Shown here in pieces: positions 6,205 to 13,819 of a stretch of DNA of 13,819 bases. The DNA is from Acidobacteriota bacterium (GTDB lineage: Bacteria > Acidobacteriota > UBA6911 > RPQK01 > DATIPO01). Each line of letters starts with the position of its first letter. Positions within the stretch are counted from its first letter, which is position 1. The position numbers were made by a program, and so were the translations under genes. The notes under the pieces are model-generated. The model searched no databases. It saw only the letters and a program-made list of their open reading frames with translations, and was not told the origin of the DNA. The stretch covers positions 1-13,819 of the forward strand of contig JANQFM010000825.1 in the NCBI GenBank assembly GCA_028277865.1, read 5' to 3'.

Positions 6205-9200
6205 ATGCCGCTAAGACCGCTTCTCGTCAGGAGAGTACTTGCAGCAACCGCATTCCTGCTCATGGCTGGGCTGTCTTCCCTTTCAGCTCAGAGCCAGCGG
6301 GAGTATGCCGGCAAAGTGCTGAGCGTCCAGAACCGGGTCGATGTGCTGGAAACCAACTGGGTGCCCGCCGCTGTCGACCAAGAGCTTTATGCCGTCTCCT
6401 CCCTGCGCACCCTGGCCAAGAGCCGGGCCGTCCTCTTGCTGGCCGACGAGACCCAATTCAAGGTTCACGCCAACAGCCGTGTGGATTTCAAGGCGGTCCG
6501 CCGTTCCAGCAGCCTGTTCCAGCGTTTCGTCGATACGCTCTTCGGCCCCTCGGAAAGCGACCTGGGACTGTCGGTAGGAGAGGTCTGGATACGCTCCAAG
6601 AAAAAGCCGTCCAGAATCAAGATCGAAACACCGGCCGTGACGGCGGCCATCCGCGGGACCGAGCTCGATTTGCGGGTGGCTCCGGACGGAGAGTCGGTGA
6701 TCACGGTACTGGAAGGAGCGGCCAGATTCGAAAACCAGCAGGGAAGCATTCTGGTGAACGCCGGCGAGCAAGGCCGAGCGCGCCCCGGACAGGCGCCCAC
6801 CAAGACGGTCCTGGCCAATCCGGACAATGCCGTGCAGTGGACCTTCTTCTACTCGGCCGCCGTCAGCCCCCTCGACTACCCCTTCTCGGCGGATCCCCAG
6901 GCGCCTGCGGACGCCCCCTTGGCAGCGGCACGCCGCCAGTTCGACGAAGGCCGTCTGGATGCGGCCCTGCAAGCCCTTTCCGGACAGGCCGGACCTCGGG
7001 CATCCCTCATTCGAGGCTGGACTTACCTGGCCCAGAACCGCTCTGAAGAAGCGATCCGTGAGCTGGCCCAAGGCCCGGCCGATGCGCCCCGGACGCGATT
7101 GGGGCTGTCTTTGGCTCACTATCGCCTCGGCGACTGGGCACAGGCCTACAGCTTGGTTGAAGAGCCCGGCCAAGACGGTGCGCTGCGACTGCAAAAAGCT
7201 CTCTTGGACCTGGTTTCGGGCGATGTCCAGCCGGCCCGCAACCTGCTGGAATCGTTGCCGCCAAGTGACAACCACTACGCCCTGGCCCAGGGATTGCTCT
7301 CCGACGTCCTGGTGATTCAAAACGACCGCCGAGGGGCTTTGCAGGCAGCCCAAAGGGCGGTTCAGGCCAATCCCGCCTCCCCCTCGGCTCACCTCAACCT
7401 GAGCCGGGCCCAGCAGAGCCTCTTTGATCTGCCCCAGGCACGCCGTTCGGTTGAAAGAGCCTTGCAGCTCGATCCCCAATTCCTGCAGGCCCGCCTGCAG
7501 CTGGCCGAACTCCTCTTCGGGGAAGGGCGCACCGGCCGTGCCCAAGCCCTGGTCGAGCAGGCTTTGCAGCAGGCGCCCCTGGTGGCCGAAGCCCACTCCA
7601 TGCAGGGCTTCATCCAGCTGGCAAGGGGCCGGACCCGCGAGGCCCAGCAGTCCTTTCAGAAAGCTGTACAGCTAGACGCTTCGCTGAGCCGTCCCCGGCT
7701 GGGCCTGGGGCTGGTCGAGATGCGCCGGGGGAATACTACCGAGGCGGCCCTGCGGATGATGGAAGCCGCCACCTTGGATCCGCGCATCTCGCTTTACCAG
7801 AGCTATCTGGCCAAGGCCTTTTACGAGCAAAGGGAATTCGAGATGGCCTTCGCGGCTTTGCAGGAGGCGCGCCGATTGGATCCCCGCGACCCCACTCCGC
7901 ACCTTTACGAGGGGATCTTCCAGGAAGACCTCAACCTCCCCGGCCGGGCGGTTCGCTCCTTCAGGGAATCGGTCGCTTTGAACGACAACCGCGCCGTCTA
8001 CCGAAGCCGATTGCTGCTCGACCAGGACCGAGCCACCCGCAACGTCCGTCTGGCAACTGCCTACAACCGCCTGGGGCTTGCCGAATGGGCCAACCTGAGC
8101 GCCATCCGCTCCAGCCTGGACGATCCCACCAACAACTCGGCGCGCCTTTTCTTGGCCGACACTTTCCTGAATCTGAAGGGAATGACCCTGGCGGCCGGCT
8201 CCGAACTGCACTGGGCACGCCTGCTGGCGCCCGCCAACGCCAACTCCTTCAACAGCTTCAACGACTACACCACCCTTTTCGAGCAGCCGCGCATGGATTG
8301 GACCGCCGAAGGGTCGTACGGCAGCTTCGACACCTCCCGAGACACCCTCATCTCCAGCGGGGGGACGGCGCGCTTCGCCTTCCAATCGGCCTTCACCTAT
8401 GACCGCAGCACGGGATTCCGGCCCCTCAACAACTTTGAGCAGAGCTATACCGGGATCGCCCTTTTCAAGTACGCCCTCTCGCCCCACAGCGACTTCTTTG
8501 TTTCCTATACGCACCAGCAAACCAACCAGGGCGACCCGGGCGCCGGCCCCCTGGTCAACGATGAAGTCGACGAAGACCTGCGCTTTTTCACCCGCATCAT
8601 TCGGGCGGAAGCCGGATACCATCGCCGGCTCAGGCCCGGCTCCGATTTGGTGCTGCTCTTTTCCGGGCGCCAGATCGAGCAGGTGATCGACGATCCCAAG
8701 TTCGGCTCAATTCTGGGCATGCTGGTCGATCTGCGCCTTTCCGAGCGGCGGCCCAACCTGAACTTCCAGGCGGCGCACTTGCTCGATATCGAGAAGCTGA
8801 AGCTCCGCTATGGAGTCGACCTATTTGAAGGGCGCTTGCGCAGGCGCGACCTGCTCAATTTCGTCGGATTCCCTCCCAACGAGGGGCAGCTGATCCGCCG
8901 CAAGAACCGCTTTAAGACGTTTTTCGTGCAAGGCGATTACGAGATCGCTCCCTGGCTCACCCTGACCGCCGGTCTGAACTACGACTGGTCCAACCACGAC
9001 AATGAAACTGTTGAGGATCAGGTAGAGCGCCCGATTTCAAGGTGGAGTCCGCAGGGAGGTTTGATGTTCAATCCTTCAGATGGCACGGCCTTGCGTTTTG
9101 CGGTGGCCCGTGTGCTGCAGACCCGCAACCAGGAAAGCCTGAAACCGGCTCACATCCATGGTTTCGCACTGGATCGGAACGATCCTTTTTTGACACGCAG

Positions 9201-9759
9201 CAACGCTTACCACTGGGCCTGGGACCAGGAGCTGGGTTCAGGCACGTTTATCCGGTCCACCGCTTTTTTTCGCGCCAACAATACCCCTCAAGCGCTGGAG
9301 TCGCCCGTCGGCGGCTTCGACTTCTTCGATTTCAGCGGCAACTCCTACGGGGCAGAGTTGGCCTGGAACCAGTTTCTCCACGACCACCTGACGCTGGTGA
9401 GCCGCTATTCGCTGGAGCACAGCCTGGACCCTTCCAGCCTGCGCCACCAGCACGAAGTCCGTTTGGGGGTCTTCTGGGTGCGCCGCAACGGCTTCAGCCT
9501 GCAGGTGGAGGAAAACTACCTGAACCAGAGCGGGCGCTTGGTCAGGGATTCCAAGAGATCCCTGGGGCCTCCCCGCCGGACTGAGGTCTGGACGACCGAC
9601 GTGTCGCTTTCCTACGAAATGCCCCGCAAGTTCGGCCTGATCACCTTGCGGGCTCAAAACATTTTCGACAGGCGCTATTCATTTTTGGCCGACCCGCTCG
9701 ACCTGGATCCCTGTGTGCCCAAGCGGCAATTGGATTTTTCGTTGCGGGTGGACTTTTAG
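6205..9759 (+). CDS. FecR-domain/TPR/outer-membrane beta-barrel fusion protein
   Basis: 1184 residues from the ATG at 6205. A signal peptide covers residues 1-28 (basic MPLRPLLVRR, hydrophobic core, SLSA before QSQR). A FecR-type domain spans ~60-205, with the diagnostic TPAVTAAIRGTELDLRV at ~143-159 and GAARFENQQGSILVNAGEQG after it. TPR repeats follow at ~240-610 (for example AHLNLSRAQQSLFDLPQARR and ALQLDPQFLQARLQLAELLF). A linker region with NNSARLFLADTF leads into a C-terminal beta-barrel from ~700: alternating aromatic strands, RAQNIFDRRY and terminal Phe (SLRVDF), as in TonB-receptor barrels. No plug domain is seen. FecR domains usually pass signals across the envelope; here the domain and TPRs would be periplasmic and attached to the barrel. 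The frame is open back to TTG 6127 and GTG 6139. AGGAAGG at 6119-6125 fits neither well (1 and 13 nt), and 6205 gives the cleanest signal peptide. The start is therefore less sure than the gene. Confidence 0.9.
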   Translation: MPLRPLLVRRVLAATAFLLMAGLSSLSAQSQREYAGKVLSVQNRVDVLETNWVPAAVDQELYAVSSLRTLAKSRAVLLLADETQFKVHANSRVDFKAVRRSSSLFQRFVDTLFGPSESDLGLSVGEVWIRSKKKPSRIKIETPAVTAAIRGTELDLRVAPDGESVITVLEGAARFENQQGSILVNAGEQGRARPGQAPTKTVLANPDNAVQWTFFYSAAVSPLDYPFSADPQAPADAPLAAARRQFDEGRLDAALQALSGQAGPRASLIRGWTYLAQNRSEEAIRELAQGPADAPRTRLGLSLAHYRLGDWAQAYSLVEEPGQDGALRLQKALLDLVSGDVQPARNLLESLPPSDNHYALAQGLLSDVLVIQNDRRGALQAAQRAVQANPASPSAHLNLSRAQQSLFDLPQARRSVERALQLDPQFLQARLQLAELLFGEGRTGRAQALVEQALQQAPLVAEAHSMQGFIQLARGRTREAQQSFQKAVQLDASLSRPRLGLGLVEMRRGNTTEAALRMMEAATLDPRISLYQSYLAKAFYEQREFEMAFAALQEARRLDPRDPTPHLYEGIFQEDLNLPGRAVRSFRESVALNDNRAVYRSRLLLDQDRATRNVRLATAYNRLGLAEWANLSAIRSSLDDPTNNSARLFLADTFLNLKGMTLAAGSELHWARLLAPANANSFNSFNDYTTLFEQPRMDWTAEGSYGSFDTSRDTLISSGGTARFAFQSAFTYDRSTGFRPLNNFEQSYTGIALFKYALSPHSDFFVSYTHQQTNQGDPGAGPLVNDEVDEDLRFFTRIIRAEAGYHRRLRPGSDLVLLFSGRQIEQVIDDPKFGSILGMLVDLRLSERRPNLNFQAAHLLDIEKLKLRYGVDLFEGRLRRRDLLNFVGFPPNEGQLIRRKNRFKTFFVQGDYEIAPWLTLTAGLNYDWSNHDNETVEDQVERPISRWSPQGGLMFNPSDGTALRFAVARVLQTRNQESLKPAHIHGFALDRNDPFLTRSNAYHWAWDQELGSGTFIRSTAFFRANNTPQALESPVGGFDFFDFSGNSYGAELAWNQFLHDHLTLVSRYSLEHSLDPSSLRHQHEVRLGVFWVRRNGFSLQVEENYLNQSGRLVRDSKRSLGPPRRTEVWTTDVSLSYEMPRKFGLITLRAQNIFDRRYSFLADPLDLDPCVPKRQLDFSLRVDF

Positions 9760-9796
9760 GCCGGGTGTTTCAATCGTCCGAGGCCGGCCCGGCATT

Positions 9797-9801
9797 GGAG
9801 G
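9797..9801 (+). promoter_or_regulatory. Ribosome binding site of the secreted LRR protein gene
   Basis: GGAGG lies 5 nt before the ATG at 9807. It supports that start over the upstream in-frame GTG at 9765, whose extra 14 residues would spoil the signal peptide. Confidence 0.8.
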
Positions 9802-9806
9802 CAGTT

Positions 9807-12800
9807 ATGACACATTTGAGAGCAGTTCGCCATTGGAGCCTGGTTGTCTTTCTGGGATTGATTCCTGTGTCGGCAAGCGCCCAGAATGGACTGCCATGCC
9901 ACGAGCTGAATTTCCCTCGGCTCTCCTTCCAAAAGGGGGTCTTCACAGGCATTGCCATCGTCAATCCCACACCTAACGACGCAACCGTCACATTCATGGC
10001 CTACGGCAGCGATGGCATGCCTGTGCAAAGACCCGATTTCACCAACGGCAGCGAGATGCTTGTAGCCAAGAATCAGCAAATTGCGAGAACCACCGCCGAG
10101 ATCTTCAATGCAACACCGGAATTCGATGTCGTGGGATGGGTCCAGGCGTGCAGCAATATTGAGGGGCTGACCGGTTTCTTTCTCTATCTCAATTCGCCGA
10201 CGACTTTTCTCGACGGCGCCGACCTGCCTCCCAAGTCCCAGAAAATCATTTTCAACAACATCCGAAGTGGCAACGGATTCAGCACCGAGTTGAACATCAT
10301 CAACCCGGGAAATCATGAGGCAAACCTTCTATTGCAGCTCTACGGAGATTCGTCGACACCCGCCGCCGCCTCGCAACGGACACTGGCGGCCAAAGGAGCC
10401 CTTCGTGTCAAGGTGGCCGAGCTTTTTGGGGACACCGCAATTCCAGAAGCGGCTTCGGTGGTGGTCACTTCATCAGTGGACGCACCGGTCGCTGGATTCG
10501 AATTCGTAACAGGCCCACAGGATCTGCTGGGGCTGACCGCTCGTCCCTTCGATGAATTGCAGCAGACTCTCATCATTCCCCAACTGGCTGTCAGGGGAGA
10601 GTTTCGAACCGAGATCGGAGTCACCAATTACTCCGGCCAGGAAGTGCTCCTCAAAATCTCGGCATTCCAGCGCGATGGGATCCTCTACGGCGCGGATGAA
10701 CTTATGAATAATCCGGTCTCCACAGTCCTGCCGGCCAGAGCCAGCCTCAGAGAAGATGCCGAAACGCTTTTCGGCTTTCTACCAGGCGATCTTCTCGATG
10801 GCTGGGTCAAGGTCGAAGCAACGGCCAAGGCCATCAATGGGTACGTCAGCTACAGCACTACAGATGGTTCGTCGGCAGCCGTTTCAAGCCTTCCCCAGCC
10901 CCGCAGCCAAGCTCTCTTTTCCCAGTTAGCCACCGAGCCGCCATTCTTCACGGGTGTGGCCATCCTGAATCAGGGTGCCTTTGTAGCCAATCTCCGCCTA
11001 GTCGCCTTCAACTCCTCTGGACAGCTTCTGGGCAGCGTAAGCAGGGCGCTGCGGCCCAGAGAGCGTTTGAGCGAGTTTATTTCCACATTGATCCCGGATG
11101 CCGCCGGAAATTCGGGCGGATTCATCTGGTTCACAAGTGATTCCAATCTTTACCTGACCTCATTGTTCGGACAGCCCAACATCGGCCAGCCCATCGTTTT
11201 GGCAAACGTTCCTCCCCAACCTGTCCCCGTGGGGTTTCAGCCCGATGGCGGACTGCAGAATCTGGTAATCACACCGCAACAGGCCGTCGTGGCCATCGAC
11301 GCGGCGCAATCCTTCGAAGTCGATGGAGCTGCCGACGTGGAATGGATGGTCAAAGGAGCCAGCTTGGACGAAAATATCGGGACCATCAATGCGTCCGGCC
11401 AGTATTTGGCACCCACGACGCCATCCCCGATACCTTCGCATCAACCGTTGATCGTCACAGCGCAGACCGATGATGCGATCGGCGCCGCGAACTTGGTCAT
11501 CTACAGGCCCATGGCACTGCGGCAAGGATTGGGCAACGTTCAATCTGTGGCCTTCTTGCGGGTGCTGGAACGCATCTATACGGCCGAGCTAACGGCACTG
11601 GGCGGATCGAGTGCGAAGCAGGTCGTCGCACCTCTTGGGGAAGCCCAGTCCTCTGAGATCTTCGAAATCGATGTCGGAGCGGCCCGCAAACCGATCTCCC
11701 TGTTTCCGGACGAAAACATCATTCAAATGCTCCCCTTCCTGGCCAAGGACAATCGGGAATACCTCATCTTGGCCAGTCTCTCGGAAGGACGCATCATTCG
11801 GTTGGACCCTCGCTCCGAGGACAGCTATGAAGCTGTGAAGAGCGATCTGGACAGGCCGACGGCAATGGCCTTCGACAGCGATGGAAACCTTGCCGTCTTT
11901 CACGCCCCAGGACTGATCACGATTGAGCGGAGCGATCTCGAGGATGGGCTTGCAGAAGCAAGCACGGCCTCGGAGCGCCAATCCAGTCCCGCCAGGTTGC
12001 GGGCTTCCCATTCGAGCCCACGAAAACCGAAAGCGGTTCCTCCGACCGCATTCCAAGGTGAAGGAACGACCATCGCAGGAGCAGCTGTGGACGACTGCAG
12101 CGGCGACCTCTATTTTTCGGACAGCCAACAGGGCGCCATCCTGCGCATCAAGCGGGTCGACGGCGAAAGGGAGACCGTCGTGGAAGGCCTGAGCGATCCT
12201 GGTCGGGTGCTGGGCCTTCACCGCAAAGATGTCGGATGCCCTCTCTCCTTTCAGCTGCTGGCAGTGGAACGAGGCAGGGATCGGGTCGTTCTGGTCGACC
12301 CCAGCCGATCTGAATTCTTCCCCTGGATCGATGCTCCCGGTGCCACCGACCTGATCTTTCTGGAAGGTTCAACGGTCGTAGCGGAAAGAGGTGCTGTGAT
12401 CGTGTCGCAGGTCGGCGAGGGGCCAAACGGGCCGGGTTTCCTGACTTTGATCGAGGTGCCTGACCTTTACCAGGAAGACCCGCTCAACACCCCTGATTCC
12501 TGTCCCGGAACCATCCGCTTCGCCGACGCCGTTTTGGCCGAGTTGGTACGGGTTGAACTCGGCCTCGACACCGGTGCCCCGATTCCCTGTTCGCCAGTGG
12601 GCGGGCTGGCCCTCTTGAATGCGGATTGGATCAGGGGGGACGACCGCATCCGCAGCCTGCAGGGCATCGAGTTTCTGACCGCTTTGCAATCGTTGACGCT
12701 TCCCAACCACACCATCAGCGATCTCAGTCCGCTTGAAGCACTTGTGTCGCTGAGCGGAATCAGTCTGGAAGGCAACCAGATCAGCGATATCGGCCCCTTA

Positions 12801-13433
12801 TCCGGGCTGACGGCCTTGACCTCCTTGAAACTGGAACGCAACGACATCAGCGACATCTCTGCCCTTTCCAGTCTCACCTCATTGGTCTCTTTGGATTTGG
12901 GGAGTATCGAACCGGATGGCAACCGGATCAGCGACATACGCCCCCTGTCCAACCTGACCGCCTTGACATTCCTGGACCTGGACAGGAACGAAGTCAACAA
13001 CATCGCTGCCCTTTCCGGCCTGAACTCATTGACCACCTTAGATCTGAGCGGCAATGAATTCAGCGACATCTCTCCACTTTCCAATCTGGTTGCCTTGACC
13101 GTCTTGGACTTGGGCCGCTCCCACTCGGACCCCGGCAGCGACCGCATCAGCGACATCTCGCCGGTCGCTGGGCTGACCGCTTTGACCCAATTGATCCTGG
13201 ACGGAAACGAAATCAGCGACATCTCTGCACTGTCCAGTCTGGCCGCCCTGAACCGCTTGATCCTGGCCAACAACAACATCAGCGACATCGGCGCGCTGGT
13301 GCAGAATCCCGGCTTGGATCAAGGAGACCATGTCGAACTCCGCGGCAACCCGCTCGACGGAGAAGACTGCCCGGACATCACCGCCCTCATCGAACGAGGC
13401 GTAGAGGTCGTGCATAATGCCCCCTGCAGCTAA
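9807..13433 (+). CDS. Large secreted multi-module leucine-rich repeat protein
   Basis: 1208 residues. Signal peptide at 1-25 (THLRAVRHWSLVVFLGL, SASA before QNGL). Four beta-rich modules of ~110 residues begin near 46, 158, 266 and 381 with a shared pattern (FTGIAIVNP, FSTELNIINP, FRTEIGVTNY, FFTGVAILNQ) and end in aromatic strands (GWVQACSN, GWVKVEAT). An Ig-like segment follows at ~484-565 (ITPQQAVVAI, GTINASGQYLAP). Residues ~570-895 look like an NHL/propeller-type region (RPTAMAFDSDGNLAVF, DDCSGDLYFSDSQQGAILRI). An LRR cap (FADAVLAELVRVELGL) leads into ten internalin-like repeats at ~948-1179 and a C-terminal cap with two Cys. No transmembrane anchor or sorting signal is visible at the C-terminus. 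Propellers and LRRs bind proteins, so a surface or periplasmic recognition or adhesion role is inferred. The start lies 47 nt after the FecR-TPR stop, suggesting one operon. Confidence 0.92.
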   Translation: MTHLRAVRHWSLVVFLGLIPVSASAQNGLPCHELNFPRLSFQKGVFTGIAIVNPTPNDATVTFMAYGSDGMPVQRPDFTNGSEMLVAKNQQIARTTAEIFNATPEFDVVGWVQACSNIEGLTGFFLYLNSPTTFLDGADLPPKSQKIIFNNIRSGNGFSTELNIINPGNHEANLLLQLYGDSSTPAAASQRTLAAKGALRVKVAELFGDTAIPEAASVVVTSSVDAPVAGFEFVTGPQDLLGLTARPFDELQQTLIIPQLAVRGEFRTEIGVTNYSGQEVLLKISAFQRDGILYGADELMNNPVSTVLPARASLREDAETLFGFLPGDLLDGWVKVEATAKAINGYVSYSTTDGSSAAVSSLPQPRSQALFSQLATEPPFFTGVAILNQGAFVANLRLVAFNSSGQLLGSVSRALRPRERLSEFISTLIPDAAGNSGGFIWFTSDSNLYLTSLFGQPNIGQPIVLANVPPQPVPVGFQPDGGLQNLVITPQQAVVAIDAAQSFEVDGAADVEWMVKGASLDENIGTINASGQYLAPTTPSPIPSHQPLIVTAQTDDAIGAANLVIYRPMALRQGLGNVQSVAFLRVLERIYTAELTALGGSSAKQVVAPLGEAQSSEIFEIDVGAARKPISLFPDENIIQMLPFLAKDNREYLILASLSEGRIIRLDPRSEDSYEAVKSDLDRPTAMAFDSDGNLAVFHAPGLITIERSDLEDGLAEASTASERQSSPARLRASHSSPRKPKAVPPTAFQGEGTTIAGAAVDDCSGDLYFSDSQQGAILRIKRVDGERETVVEGLSDPGRVLGLHRKDVGCPLSFQLLAVERGRDRVVLVDPSRSEFFPWIDAPGATDLIFLEGSTVVAERGAVIVSQVGEGPNGPGFLTLIEVPDLYQEDPLNTPDSCPGTIRFADAVLAELVRVELGLDTGAPIPCSPVGGLALLNADWIRGDDRIRSLQGIEFLTALQSLTLPNHTISDLSPLEALVSLSGISLEGNQISDIGPLSGLTALTSLKLERNDISDISALSSLTSLVSLDLGSIEPDGNRISDIRPLSNLTALTFLDLDRNEVNNIAALSGLNSLTTLDLSGNEFSDISPLSNLVALTVLDLGRSHSDPGSDRISDISPVAGLTALTQLILDGNEISDISALSSLAALNRLILANNNISDIGALVQNPGLDQGDHVELRGNPLDGEDCPDITALIERGVEVVHNAPCS
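12648..13343 (+). repeat. Ten internalin-like LRR units, 66-bp period with two expanded units
   Basis: Units begin at 12648, 12714, 12780, 12846, 12927, 12993, 13059, 13146, 13212 and 13278. The spacing is 66 nt (22 residues, consensus ISDISPLSxLTALxxLxLxxN), except 81 nt for the fourth and 87 nt for the seventh unit. The extra 5 and 7 residues (around SIEPDG and SHSDPGSD) sit at the same point after LDLG in both. Several units share near-identical DNA: ATCAGCGACATCTCTGC recurs at 12846 and 13212. Confidence 0.9.
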
Positions 13434-13484
13434 GCTCAAACCTGATTCGAACAGATTTGATCGGATGCCAAAGACAGCGCCGTC

Positions 13485-13585
13485 CCGGAGCGCCCGCATC
13501 CTGCGGGCCTCTGCTGTGCGGAGTCCCCTGTCTCGGCATGCGAGTAGATCCAGACCCACAAGCCCGCAAGATGCGGGCGCTCCGG
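13485..13585. repeat. REPIN-like pair of inverted palindromic repeats
   Basis: The left arm 13485-13508 (CCGGAGCGCCCGCATCC, then TGCGGGC) and right arm 13562-13585 are reverse complements at 23 of 24 positions, separated by 53 nt. Each arm contains its own 7-bp hairpin (GCCCGCA, 3-nt loop, TGCGGGC). Two REP palindromes in inverted orientation is the REPIN arrangement known from other bacteria. It sits between the LRR gene stop and the CHASE2 gene. No T-run follows either hairpin, so intrinsic termination is unlikely. Confidence 0.85.
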
Positions 13586-13630
13586 TCTGAGGCTATGCCC
13601 CGGCCCGGTGAAAGCGGAATCAGCACAATC

Positions 13631-13819
13631 ATGATCCAACAGCAATCTCGCAAGTACCTGGCTGCCGTCATCATTCTGCTGGCGACCCTGTTTTCTCTGT
13701 TGCTGCTCGCCTTGGCGCCCCTGCTGGAGATCGTGGAACTGAAAAGCTACGACTTCAGGGTGACGGTGCTGCGCCCTCCCCTGCAAAGGCCTGCCGACAT
13801 CGTCATTGTGGCTATCGAC
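13631..13819 (+). CDS. CHASE2-domain membrane sensor, N-terminal fragment (cut by window end)
   Basis: The first 63 residues are in view. MIQQQSRKY is followed by one strongly hydrophobic segment (~10-31, LAAVIILLATLFSLLLLALA). Then comes LEIVELKSYDFRVTVLRPP and DIVIVAID, which closely fit the start of CHASE2, an extracytoplasmic sensory domain. In this family CHASE2 is followed by three more transmembrane helices and a cytoplasmic output such as an adenylate/guanylate cyclase, histidine kinase or Ser/Thr kinase; which applies here lies beyond the window. The start is uncertain: the frame is open upstream through in-frame ATGs at 13595, 13571 and 13538, the last two inside the REPIN-like element, and no strong ribosome binding site precedes any. 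13631 was chosen because it directly precedes the basic n-region and membrane anchor. Confidence 0.8.
   Translation, partial: MIQQQSRKYLAAVIILLATLFSLLLLALAPLLEIVELKSYDFRVTVLRPPLQRPADIVIVAID

Noticed and set aside
6283..7596. 437-residue open frame on the - strand
   Set aside because: It is antisense to the FecR/TPR region and reflects codon bias of the real gene.
12467..13288. 273-residue - strand frame with repeated SLI-type segments
   Set aside because: Its repetition is the mirror of the LRR DNA repeats on the + strand, not an independent repeat protein.
13485..13585. Intrinsic terminator of the LRR gene
   Set aside because: Neither hairpin is followed by a run of T, and the paired inverted layout fits REP-type repeats better.

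Overview
The window reads as a GC-rich bacterial chromosome segment, most likely from an Acidobacteriota-type organism. That is an inference from an Oar-like TonB receptor with an N-terminal carboxypeptidase-regulatory domain, a FecR/TPR/barrel hybrid, large secreted multi-module proteins, CHASE2 signalling, and many short dispersed and heptanucleotide repeats. All genes that can be supported lie on the + strand. No rRNA, tRNA, CRISPR array, integrase or transposase was seen.

Layout. (1) Positions 1-1238: a short-chain dehydrogenase/reductase gene (190-924) bracketed by heptamer tandem arrays. Upstream are ten copies of GTTGGCA and five ACCTTGG-type units; downstream are eight more ACCTTGG-type units. 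A GC-rich hairpin then precedes the next gene. (2) Positions 1239-5480: a complete Oar-like TonB-dependent outer-membrane receptor, then an exported metallo-beta-lactamase-fold hydrolase. The hydrolase's start region and signal-peptide n-region lie inside a ~120 bp imperfect inverted repeat. (3) Positions 5481-6204: a small CopG-type antitoxin-like gene with no visible toxin partner and a perfect 9-bp inverted repeat just upstream, then an AT-rich spacer with a sigma70-like promoter. (4) Positions 6205-13819: the most interesting block. A FecR-domain/TPR/outer-membrane-barrel protein is followed after 47 nt by a 1208-residue secreted protein (four ~110-residue beta modules, an Ig-like segment, a propeller-like segment and ten leucine-rich repeats). 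After ~200 nt carrying a REPIN-like inverted repeat pair comes the start of a CHASE2-domain membrane sensor, cut by the window end.

Working model (inference): block 4 could be an envelope-spanning signalling or adhesion locus. It would combine an outer-membrane barrel with periplasmic FecR and TPR parts, an exported LRR recognition protein, and a CHASE2 inner-membrane sensor whose output domain lies beyond the window. FecR domains normally act in transmembrane signalling, but here the domain is fused to a barrel that has no recognisable plug. The order and same-strand arrangement are seen directly; a functional connection is not.
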